64,000 bases of DNA from Neisseria lactamica NS19 (lineage in GTDB: Bacteria; Pseudomonadota; Gammaproteobacteria; Burkholderiales; Neisseriaceae). This document shows, in pieces, positions 44,193-50,927 of the stretch. The position numbers and the translations under genes are program-made. The notes under the pieces were generated by a model that did no database searches, was not told where the DNA came from, and worked only from the letters and a program-made list of their open reading frames with translations. Location: assembly GCA_000193795.2 (NCBI GenBank), contig AEPI01000039.1, positions 20,235 through 84,234 on the forward strand. The letters run 5' to 3'. Every line of letters begins with the position of its first letter. Position 1 is the first letter of the stretch.

Positions 44193-44227
44193 ACTGCCTC
44201 CGGCAAACATCTGCCGAAATAAGTTTT

Positions 44228-44296
44228 AAACCCGATTAAAAGCCGTTTCAGACGGCATTTGCCACAATAACCTCATCCATCTGATGAGGTTTTTTT
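44228..44296 (+). promoter_or_regulatory. Late-operon junction unit B before the head genes
   Basis: CCCGATTAAAAGCCG, TTTCAGACGGCATTT, CCACAAT, then an 8-bp stem ACCTCATC/GATGAGGT (44270-44277 with 44283-44290), T run and ATG 44297. GAGG in the 3' arm is the only ribosome-site candidate. It sits where Mu has its late promoter before gene I. Confidence 0.65.
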
Positions 44297-45328
44297 ATGT
44301 CCTATGAAATTTTCCGCGCAGGGACGCGCACCGATGCAAACGGCAATACGGTAACGATTACGCACGCCGACCTTGCCGCCGCCGCGCAAGCCTACGATCC
44401 GAAGGTGCATGAGGCTCCTATTGTGGTCGGCCACCCGAAGGCGGACGCGCCGGCTTACGGCTGGGTCAGCGGACTGAAAGCTGAGAACGGCGTACTGACG
44501 GCGGACTTTGACCAAGTCGATGAAGGCTTTGCGGATTTGGTTAAAGCCGGACGATATAAAAAAGTGTCGGCGAGTTTTTACCCGCCGACCAGCCTGAACA
44601 ATCCCAAACCAGGCGTTTGGACGCTGCGCCATGTGGGCTTTTTGGGCGCGCAACCGCCCGCAGTCAAGGGTTTGTCCCCCGTCAGTTTTGCCGAAGGCGA
44701 AGTTTATGTCGAGTTTGCCGAAGAACCGCAGGAAATCGGACTGCTGCGCCGCCTGCTCAAGATGGCGGGTTTGAAACCTGCCGAATTTACCGAATCACCC
44801 CCACCCCCGGAAAACCATGAAAACAAGGAGATCCCTATGTCGCTGGAACAAGAACTTGCAGCAGAAAAGGCCGCCCGCGAAGCTGCCGAGAAGAAGGCTG
44901 CCGAATCGCAGGCGGAATTGAAAAAACTGCAAGACGAGCAGCATACCGCCCTGCGCGATGGTGCGCACGAGCAGAATGCCGAATTTGCCGAAGGCTTGGT
45001 CAAGGCAGGCCGTCTGAAACCTGCCGACAAGGATTTGGTCGTCAAGGTTTTGGATTTTGCCGAATACCCTGACGACGTAACCGCCGACTTCGGCGAAGGC
45101 AGTAAGAAGCAGCCTTTGTCTGCCGCACTGCGTGCATTTTTTACCGCCGTGCTGCCCAGGCAGATTCAGGGCGGTGAGATGGCGAAAGGTGAAACGCCGT
45201 CGGGATTGGCGGCAGACTTTGCCGAAGCGGCGGATCCGGAAGCCTTGAGCCATCACCAACGTGCATCGGCATTGGCGGCGAAGGAAGGCATCCCTTACGA
45301 AGAGGCTGCCCGCCGTACTATTGCTTAA
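44297..45328 (+). CDS. Mu I-like head protease with internal scaffold (Z)
   Basis: 343-residue protein of the Mu I family: an N-terminal protease domain (about residues 1-150; MSYEIFRAGTRTDANGNTVTI, EAPIVVGHPKADAPAYGWV) that should mature the capsid, and a C-terminal charged, Ala/Glu-rich scaffold region. An in-frame ATG at 44837 (codon 181, MSLEQELAAEK) is preceded by AAGGAG at 44826-44831-type spacing, so a separate scaffold protein equal to Mu Z is probably translated from within the gene, as in Mu. Confidence 0.88.
   Translation: MSYEIFRAGTRTDANGNTVTITHADLAAAAQAYDPKVHEAPIVVGHPKADAPAYGWVSGLKAENGVLTADFDQVDEGFADLVKAGRYKKVSASFYPPTSLNNPKPGVWTLRHVGFLGAQPPAVKGLSPVSFAEGEVYVEFAEEPQEIGLLRRLLKMAGLKPAEFTESPPPPENHENKEIPMSLEQELAAEKAAREAAEKKAAESQAELKKLQDEQHTALRDGAHEQNAEFAEGLVKAGRLKPADKDLVVKVLDFAEYPDDVTADFGEGSKKQPLSAALRAFFTAVLPRQIQGGEMAKGETPSGLAADFAEAADPEALSHHQRASALAAKEGIPYEEAARRTIA
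44837..45328 (+). CDS. Scaffold protein Z from an internal start
   Basis: 163-residue product beginning at the in-frame ATG MSLEQELAAEKAAREAAEKK, eight bases after AAGGAG. It is the highly charged coiled-coil C-terminal part of the I protein. In Mu the scaffold Z is made this way inside I; here it is inferred from the strong internal ribosome site. Confidence 0.7.
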   Translation: MSLEQELAAEKAAREAAEKKAAESQAELKKLQDEQHTALRDGAHEQNAEFAEGLVKAGRLKPADKDLVVKVLDFAEYPDDVTADFGEGSKKQPLSAALRAFFTAVLPRQIQGGEMAKGETPSGLAADFAEAADPEALSHHQRASALAAKEGIPYEEAARRTIA

Positions 45329-45385
45329 TCATCAACCCGTCAAATGCGACGACGTTGTCGCATTTGTCCTAAAAAAGGATAAAAC

Positions 45386-46324
45386 ATGAGTGCATCTCAT
45401 TTGCGCGGTCTGCGCGGCCGGCTTGATCCGGTTTTGACCAATCTCGCACTAGGCTACAAGCAGGCGGATTTTATTGCCGAGAAAATCTTCCCGGTGGTGT
45501 TTACTGAAAAAGAAGGCGTGCGTGTGCCGGTGTTCGGCAAGGGTTCGTTTGTCGAGTATCAGACCGAACGTGCAGTCGGTGCGGCATCGAATGTGATTAC
45601 GCTGGACTCGCCAAGCTTTATGCCGGTCGTGTTGGAAGAGCATGATTTGGCCGCCGGTGTGGATTACCGCGAACAAGCGGAATCGATGTACGACGAGCGC
45701 GCCAAGGCAACACGCCGCTCGGTCAAGGGCGTGCAGCTGCGTCAAGAAATCGAAACTGCCGCACTCCTGCAAAACAAATCGGCTTATCAGTCCGGTTTCA
45801 GCAAAGACTTGGCCGCCACCCAAAAATGGAGCGATAAAAACTCTGATCCGTTGGCAGACATCGAAACCGCCCGCGAGACTGTGCGCGCAGGCTGCGGTGT
45901 ACGCCCGTCGGTGCTGGTAGTCGGTGCAAGCGTGTTGGCGGCATTGAAACGCCACGAGAAGCTCATCGGCGCACTGGGTGCAAACGAACGCAAGTCCCTG
46001 CTCACGGTCGAGCAGCTGAAAAATCTGCTGGAGCTGGACGACATCATCGTCGGCGAGGCGGTATCTACACCTGCCGCCAATAAGGCCGCCCAAGATATTT
46101 GGGGCAAATTCGCCAGCCTGATTGTGCGTCCGCATACGGCTTCCGGTGGCAATGACGAGGGTGAGCCGAGCTTCGGTTATACCTTCCGCCGTCGCGGTAT
46201 GCCGGTAGTCGACCGCTACGAAGAGGTCGGCGGCAAGGTGGAATACGCGCGCTATACCGACATCCGCAAAGCGGCGGTGGTCGGCGGTGCATGCGGTTTC
46301 TTGTTTGAAAACGCGGTTGCGTAA
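45386..46324 (+). CDS. Major head protein (Mu gpT-like)
   Basis: 312-residue major capsid protein. Start MSASHLRGLRGRLDPVLTNLALGYKQADFIAEKIFPVVFTEK matches the capsid family of neisserial Mu-like phages; the pattern of a mixed alpha/beta HK97-like fold with the ending GFLFENAVA fits. Position right after the I/Z gene agrees with Mu gene T. AAAAAAGGATAAAAC gives the ribosome site. Intact. Confidence 0.9.
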   Translation: MSASHLRGLRGRLDPVLTNLALGYKQADFIAEKIFPVVFTEKEGVRVPVFGKGSFVEYQTERAVGAASNVITLDSPSFMPVVLEEHDLAAGVDYREQAESMYDERAKATRRSVKGVQLRQEIETAALLQNKSAYQSGFSKDLAATQKWSDKNSDPLADIETARETVRAGCGVRPSVLVVGASVLAALKRHEKLIGALGANERKSLLTVEQLKNLLELDDIIVGEAVSTPAANKAAQDIWGKFASLIVRPHTASGGNDEGEPSFGYTFRRRGMPVVDRYEEVGGKVEYARYTDIRKAAVVGGACGFLFENAVA

Positions 46325-46373
46325 TCGGTAAAACGCCGTCTGAAAGGCTTCAGACGGCCTGCGGAGAGAAAAT

Positions 46374-46712
46374 ATGGCACAAACGAAACAAGTGGTCTTG
46401 GTAACCACGGTCAAAACAACCGGCAAGGTGGTCAAAAACCGCTTTGTGGATTTTGCAGGCAAACAGGCAGCCGCTGGTGTGAAAGTGCTGGGTACTGCTA
46501 CTTTTGATGCGGATGCGGGCGATACGCTGGCGGTCGATGCCTTGGGTATCGCACTGGTCGAGGCAGGCGGCACGGTTGCCGTCGGCGACGAGGTGGCAGC
46601 CGACGCGCAAGGCGCGGCGGTCAAAGCGGTAGGTAATGCCAAGATTGCCGGTACCGCGCGCTCGGCGGCAACGGCTGCGGGCGAAATCGTCCAAGTATTT
46701 TTGAAAGGCTGA
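46374..46712 (+). CDS. DUF2190 capsid-associated protein
   Basis: 112-residue protein, mostly beta-strand and Ala/Gly/Val-rich (KVVKNRFVDFAGKQAAAGVKVLGTATFDADAGDTLAVDALG), of the DUF2190 family, often a capsid decoration or cement protein. Follows the head protein; the 49-base gap holds an inverted pair of uptake sequences (46331-46359). Confidence 0.75.
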   Translation: MAQTKQVVLVTTVKTTGKVVKNRFVDFAGKQAAAGVKVLGTATFDADAGDTLAVDALGIALVEAGGTVAVGDEVAADAQGAAVKAVGNAKIAGTARSAATAAGEIVQVFLKG

Positions 46713-46715
46713 ATC

Positions 46716-47000
46716 ATGAAAATCTGTATTGCCAATACGCCGCTGATTCTGACGGATGCGTCGGGCAACGAATACCGCGTCGAAGCGGGCGCAACCGTCA
46801 GCCTGACTGCCGAACAGTACGAATCGGTTGCGGCACACGTTACCCCGACACTGACAACCGGCGAAGAGCCGGATGCGCAACAAAATGACACCCCGCCGTC
46901 CGAAGATACGCCGTCAGATGATACAGGCAATGCCCCTACGGGCGAAGTTGAAAAGCCGAAACGCGGTAAAAAATCGGCAGCAGCCGAAGGGGCGGAGTAA
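46716..47000 (+). CDS. Head-region protein (Mu gp35-like position)
   Basis: 94-residue acidic protein (MKICIANTPLILTDASGNEYRVEAGATVSLTAEQYESVAAHV) with a low-complexity Pro/Thr/Asp-rich middle and a basic tail (KPKRGKKSAAAEGAE). No firm family; position matches Mu gp35. Confidence 0.65.
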   Translation: MKICIANTPLILTDASGNEYRVEAGATVSLTAEQYESVAAHVTPTLTTGEEPDAQQNDTPPSEDTPSDDTGNAPTGEVEKPKRGKKSAAAEGAE

Positions 47001-47003
47001 GCC

Positions 47004-47429
47004 ATGTATATCGGCGCGGATGATTTGACGGCTGCGATGGGCCAAATGGAGTTGGTGCAACTGACCAACGACAATGCGCGCGGGACAGAACCCGACGCTC
47101 AGGTCATTGATGCGGCAGTGCGTTATGCCTGCGGTTTGGTGGACGGATACCTGCGCGGCAGATATGTGCTGCCGCTGAAGGACACGCCGACGGTGTTGGA
47201 GCCTTTGTGCATCAACATCGCCCGCCATTTTTTGCACAGCCGCCGCATCAACCGCGCCGACTTTCCGAAACCGCTGGAAACCGCCTACAACGCAACCATT
47301 AAGACGCTGGAAGCCATCCGCGACGGCAAAATCCACATCGGCATCGCCGCATCGGACAAGCCGCCGCAACCCGAGCCGGGCGCGTATCACGTCCGAGCGC
47401 GCGACAAAATGGATTTGGGAGGCTACTGA
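47004..47429 (+). CDS. DUF1320 head-completion protein (Mu gp36-like)
   Basis: 141-residue protein of the DUF1320/Gp36 family (MYIGADDLTAAMGQMELVQLTND; VIDAAVRYACGLVDGYLRGRYVLPL), thought to be a head-tail connector component. Helical with conserved DGYLRGRY. Starts 4 bases after the previous gene. Confidence 0.85.
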   Translation: MYIGADDLTAAMGQMELVQLTNDNARGTEPDAQVIDAAVRYACGLVDGYLRGRYVLPLKDTPTVLEPLCINIARHFLHSRRINRADFPKPLETAYNATIKTLEAIRDGKIHIGIAASDKPPQPEPGAYHVRARDKMDLGGY

Positions 47430-47563
47430 TGTTTCAACACACAGGACGACACATAAAGCACCGCCCTATGTGTTGCCCTGATTCGGAAAGGGTTACGCCC
47501 CTCCCAAATAAAGTCTGATTCTACCGCCCTAAGGGGCGGGGCTTCAACCGAAAAGGAAATACG
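47430..47563 (+). repeat. IS200/IS605-like terminal remnant or miniature element
   Basis: 134 bases between gp36 and gp37, where such genes normally abut. It contains CCGCCCTAAGGGGCGGGGCTTCAACCG, written here as parts CCGCCCTAAGGGGCGG and GGGGCTTCAACC, which resembles right ends of IS200/IS605 (TnpB-type) elements with their hairpin. AACACACAGG and CCTATGTGTTG near the left end form a second imperfect stem. No transposase is present, so it would be a non-autonomous palindrome-associated element. Confidence 0.45.
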
Positions 47564-48061
47564 ATGAGCGCGACACGTCCGATTATTGATGCGGTAGTAG
47601 GACATTTGCAGACCGCTATCCCGTGGGTCAGCGTTGAGGCTTTCCCCGAGCGTCCGTCCGAATACCAATTTATCCATCCCGCCGGAGCAATCTTGGTCGG
47701 CTACGGCGGCAGTAAATTTGGCGAAATCGAGCAGCTCGGGCGCATTGCCCAGCAGCGCGATGTCAGGTTGGTGTTGACCGTTTTCGGCAGCAGCCTTAAT
47801 GCGGATGACGGCACGCTGGCGATTTTAGATGAGACACGTCTTGCTATGGTTGGTTTTGTGCCGCCGAACTGCCGGCCCTGCCACCTTGTCAGCGAGGAGT
47901 TTTTGAACGAAGACGCGGGTGCATGGCAGTATCAGCTTGTCTTGCAAACTGAGACTCAGCAGGTTGAAGTCTGCCGTGAAGAAAAACGCCCGCTCTTCAT
48001 CGCTGCCCACTACCGCCGTCCCAACCAAGACCTCAACCCCGATTTAAAACCTAAAAAATAG
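47564..48061 (+). CDS. DUF1834 tail-terminator-like protein (Mu gp37-like)
   Basis: 165-residue DUF1834/Gp37 protein (VVGHLQTAIPWVSVEAFPERPSEYQFIHPAGAILVGYGGSKF), likely a tail terminator or connector. Beta-rich core with conserved HPAGAILV. Ribosome site AAAAGGAAAT. Confidence 0.82.
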   Translation: MSATRPIIDAVVGHLQTAIPWVSVEAFPERPSEYQFIHPAGAILVGYGGSKFGEIEQLGRIAQQRDVRLVLTVFGSSLNADDGTLAILDETRLAMVGFVPPNCRPCHLVSEEFLNEDAGAWQYQLVLQTETQQVEVCREEKRPLFIAAHYRRPNQDLNPDLKPKK

Positions 48062-48072
48062 GAGTATCCATC

Positions 48073-49467
48073 ATGGCAGCAGCCTACCATCACGGCACGG
48101 AGACCATCCGCATCGACGGCGGCTCCAATCCCGTCTATACCGTTGACGGCGCAATTACCGCCATCGTCGGCACTGCGCCGGTCGGCGCGGTCAACGAGCT
48201 GACGGTGTGCCAAACGAAAAAAGACTTTGCCCCATTCGGCGGCGAGCTGACCGGAAAGGGTTTTACCCTGCCCGATGCCGCACACATTTGGACGCGCTAC
48301 GGCAGCAGCGTTGCTTATGTTGTCAACGTCTGCGACCCCGCCAAACATAAGACAAGCGTCAGCAACGAAGTATTGACGGTTGATCCTGACACTTTGACAG
48401 CCCAAACCGCCAAGCCTGCCCTGCAAAGCGGCTACGCGGTTTCAGACGGTAACAGCCCACTGACCGAAAACACGCACTACACCATTAATACGCTGACGGG
48501 CGAAATTGTGTTCAAAACCAAACCGTCCGCCCCGGAAATCAGCTACACCTATACCGACCCGACGAAAGTGACCGAAGCTGACATTATCGGTGCATATGTG
48601 GCAGCAACAGGAAAACGCACCGGTTTGGAACTCTTGACCGAAGGCTTCAACCGCCAAGGCGCGGACGCGAAAATCATCATCGCCCCCGAGTATGACGGCA
48701 GTGCCGGAGTTCGCGCGGCAATGGAAATCATTGCCGGCAAATTGAAAGCCATCTCCTATGCCGCCGCACCGAAAGGCACAGGCTTGGGCAAGGCTTTGGA
48801 AGGACGCGGGCCGTTGGGCAGCATCAATTTCCAAACTTCGTCCGACCGCTGTCAGCTCTTCTATCCCTACGTCATCGGGCTCTTGGGTCTGGAAAGTCTC
48901 GCTGTCCATGCCGCCGGCCTGCGTATGAAAACCGATGTAGAACAGGGCTACTGGTACAGCATCTCCAACCGCGAACTCTTGGGCGTGACCGGCGTGGAAA
49001 TCGGACTGACCGCCCGCACGGACGACCCTCAGTCAGAAACCAACCGGCTGAACGAAAAAGGCATTACCACCGTATTCAACAGCTACGGTACAGGCTATCG
49101 GATGTGGGGCAACCGCCTTGCCTGCTTCCCGGCGGTTTCGCACATCAAAAACTTTGAAGTGGCGCAACGCACCGGCGACATCATCGACGAGTCCATCCGC
49201 CGCGCCGAACTGCAATACGTCGACCGCCCGATTGACGATGCCTTAATCGACAGCCTGATTGAAACGGTACGCACCTATTTGGGCACGCTGCGCTCCATCA
49301 CAGGCTTCTCGGTCGGTTTGGACTATGACTACGACCTGCCGGATGCGTTCAGCAAAGGCCAAGTGCCGATTGTGTACGACTACACACCCAAGCTGCCTGC
49401 CGAGCGTCTGACCAATACCAGCGTGATGACCCGCAAATACCTGGCCAATCTGGTTTCTGCGTCCTAA
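48073..49467 (+). CDS. Contractile tail sheath protein (Mu gpL-like)
   Basis: 464-residue sheath protein; it would contract around the tube at injection. Start MAAAYHHGTETIRIDGGSNPVYTVDGAITAIVGTAPVGAVN and the C-terminal DDALIDSLIETVRTYLGTLRSITGFSVGLDYDYD match the sheath family. Length fits the P2-like/Mu-like short sheath. Intact. Confidence 0.92.
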   Translation: MAAAYHHGTETIRIDGGSNPVYTVDGAITAIVGTAPVGAVNELTVCQTKKDFAPFGGELTGKGFTLPDAAHIWTRYGSSVAYVVNVCDPAKHKTSVSNEVLTVDPDTLTAQTAKPALQSGYAVSDGNSPLTENTHYTINTLTGEIVFKTKPSAPEISYTYTDPTKVTEADIIGAYVAATGKRTGLELLTEGFNRQGADAKIIIAPEYDGSAGVRAAMEIIAGKLKAISYAAAPKGTGLGKALEGRGPLGSINFQTSSDRCQLFYPYVIGLLGLESLAVHAAGLRMKTDVEQGYWYSISNRELLGVTGVEIGLTARTDDPQSETNRLNEKGITTVFNSYGTGYRMWGNRLACFPAVSHIKNFEVAQRTGDIIDESIRRAELQYVDRPIDDALIDSLIETVRTYLGTLRSITGFSVGLDYDYDLPDAFSKGQVPIVYDYTPKLPAERLTNTSVMTRKYLANLVSAS

Positions 49468-49495
49468 TGCCGTCTGAAAAAAGAAAGGAAACAAG

Positions 49496-50011
49496 ATGAG
49501 CGCAATCAATGCAATCTACAATGCCAACGTCTATATCGACGGCAACAGCCTGTTGGGTAACGCATCCGAGTTCAAACTGCCCGAGTTTGAGTTTGGGCAG
49601 GACGACCATACCGGTTTGGGTATGGTCGGTACCATCAAACTGCCCAACGGCGTAGAAGCCCTGGAAGGTGAAGTTACTTGGAACAGCTTTTATCCCGAGG
49701 TGGCCAAGAAGGCATCCAACCCGTTTAAAGCTGTGCAACTGATGGTGCGCGGCAACCTGCAAACCTTCAACGCGTCGGGTTTGGCGGAAGAAGTCCCCAT
49801 CGTAACCACGGTAACGGCAATGTTTTCCAAAAACGCCCTGGGCGGCTATAAGCCGAAGGAAAAGGCGGAATTCAGCTCCACCTTCCAGGCGACAGAAGTC
49901 CGCCAAGTCGTCGGTGGTCGCGAAGTGCTGTACTACAACGCGTTCAAAAACATCTACCGCGTGGACGGTCAGGACGTTTTGAACCAAATGCGTAAAAACA
50001 TCGGCGCATAA
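49496..50011 (+). CDS. Phage major tail tube protein (P2 FII-like)
   Basis: 171-residue tail tube subunit of the P2 FII type: IYNANVYIDGNSLLGNASEFKLPEFEFGQDDHTGLGMVGTIKLPNGVEALEGEVTWNSF. It forms the inner tube together with the sheath encoded just upstream. AAAGAAAGGAAAC precedes the ATG. Confidence 0.92.
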   Translation: MSAINAIYNANVYIDGNSLLGNASEFKLPEFEFGQDDHTGLGMVGTIKLPNGVEALEGEVTWNSFYPEVAKKASNPFKAVQLMVRGNLQTFNASGLAEEVPIVTTVTAMFSKNALGGYKPKEKAEFSSTFQATEVRQVVGGREVLYYNAFKNIYRVDGQDVLNQMRKNIGA

Positions 50012-50016
50012 GCTTT

Positions 50017-50105
50017 AAACCGTCTTAAAAGCCGTTTCAGACGGCATTTGACACAATCACCGTATCTTTACCGATACGGTGATTTTTTTATTTTTGGAGA
50101 ACGAA
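50017..50105 (+). promoter_or_regulatory. Late-operon junction unit C before the tail chaperone
   Basis: CCGTCTTAAAAGCCG, TTTCAGACGGCATTT, ACACAAT, then an 11-bp stem ATCACCGTATC/GATACGGTGAT (50056-50066 with 50073-50083) and a T run. In this copy a separate TTGGAGAACGAA supplies a free ribosome site before ATG 50106. Confidence 0.65.
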
Positions 50106-50399
50106 ATGAACGAAGCAAAACAGATGCAGGCGGATTTGGGTGTCAATACCGTTGTGAAACTGAAATATCCGGTACGGCTGGCGACGGGTCAGATGTTGGA
50201 ACAGGTAACGCTTCGCCGCTTGTGCGTGGGTAATTTGCGCGCCGTCTCGCATCTGACGAATGAGGCGGAGCAAGAACTGGCCCTGTTTGCCCGCATGACA
50301 GGCATGATTCCCGAAGACTTGGATTGTTTGGATTTGGCGGATTGGAAACAGTTGCAGGAAACGTTTCGCCGCTTCACGGAATCCGACCAAGACAAATAG
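50106..50399 (+). CDS. Tail assembly chaperone, first product (Phage_TAC type)
   Basis: 97-residue protein of the P2 E / Mu gp41 tail-assembly chaperone family (MNEAKQMQADLGVNTVVKLKYPVRLATGQMLEQVTLRRLCVGNL...MTGMIPEDLDCLDLADWKQL). It helps tape measure folding during tail assembly. Its stop at 50397 lies one base out of frame from the second chaperone segment, with which it should be fused by ribosomal frameshifting. Confidence 0.85.
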   Translation: MNEAKQMQADLGVNTVVKLKYPVRLATGQMLEQVTLRRLCVGNLRAVSHLTNEAEQELALFARMTGMIPEDLDCLDLADWKQLQETFRRFTESDQDK

Positions 50400-50577
50400 T
50401 CCTCCTCTTTCAAAGGCCGAAGCGCAGCGGCAGTTGCTGTCTGCCGCTGCTGATTTGGCATGGTGGTTCGGTTGGAGCGTGACCGAGGTTTACGCGCTGC
50501 CATTGGACGAATTTGAAGACTGGCAGAAAGAAGCAACCCGCCAAATGAAGGCGGGTTATCGGAGGGGCGGGATTTAG
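50398..50577 (+). CDS. Tail assembly chaperone extension (E'-like), expressed by frameshift
   Basis: 59 codons without a start codon (SPPLSKAEAQRQLLSAAADLAWWFGWSV), including W and acidic residues typical of the second half of the E+E' or G-T chaperones: LPLDEFEDWQKEATRQMKAGYRRGG. Its frame is +1 relative to the preceding gene, which needs a -2 or +1 slip; Mu is known to use -2 in this operon. The frame is open well upstream of 50398. Confidence 0.75.
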   Translation, partial: SPPLSKAEAQRQLLSAAADLAWWFGWSVTEVYALPLDEFEDWQKEATRQMKAGYRRGGI

Positions 50578-50879
50578 AATTTCAGAGCCGTGCCGTTCGC
50601 GGTACGGTTTTGGATTTTGTCTTTAATAAATATTATTAAAGCCGATAAACCGCCGGCCAGTACGCCGACAATCAATGTCGGAATAAATCCGACGAGCAGC
50701 CAGCCTGCCGCCCCGAAAAACCATGCCAGCAGCAGGACGGGCAATATAACGGCAAGATCGGCAGGCGTATTGCTTATCACAGCCCAAGTAATGACCAGCA
50801 TATAAACGGCAAACAGACCTTTTGCCGCCAGGTCGCTGACGCGGTCGAACACGGTTTCATATTTGCTGTCGATATACAT
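50574..50879 (-). CDS. Reverse-strand small membrane protein inside the tail operon (moron candidate)
   Basis: 101-residue protein (MYIDSKYETVFDRVSDLAAKG) with two strongly hydrophobic parts (LFAVYMLVITWAVI; LAVILPVLLLAWFFGAAGWLLVGFIPTLIVGVLAGGLSALIIF). It is opposite to all surrounding tail genes, between the chaperone and the tape measure. The frame extends to 50927, but ATG 50879 with AAAGGGG upstream is preferred. A self-standing prophage gene, possibly for superinfection control or a toxin; unknown. Confidence 0.7.
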   Translation of the reverse strand: MYIDSKYETVFDRVSDLAAKGLFAVYMLVITWAVISNTPADLAVILPVLLLAWFFGAAGWLLVGFIPTLIVGVLAGGLSALIIFIKDKIQNRTANGTALKF

Positions 50880-50927
50880 GGCAACCCCTTTCTTTTCTTG
50901 AACAAATTCTAAATTGCAGGCAGACAT

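Noticed and set aside
45449..47074. A 541-residue reverse frame opposite the head genes
   Set aside because: Overlaps four well-supported genes and resembles no protein family.
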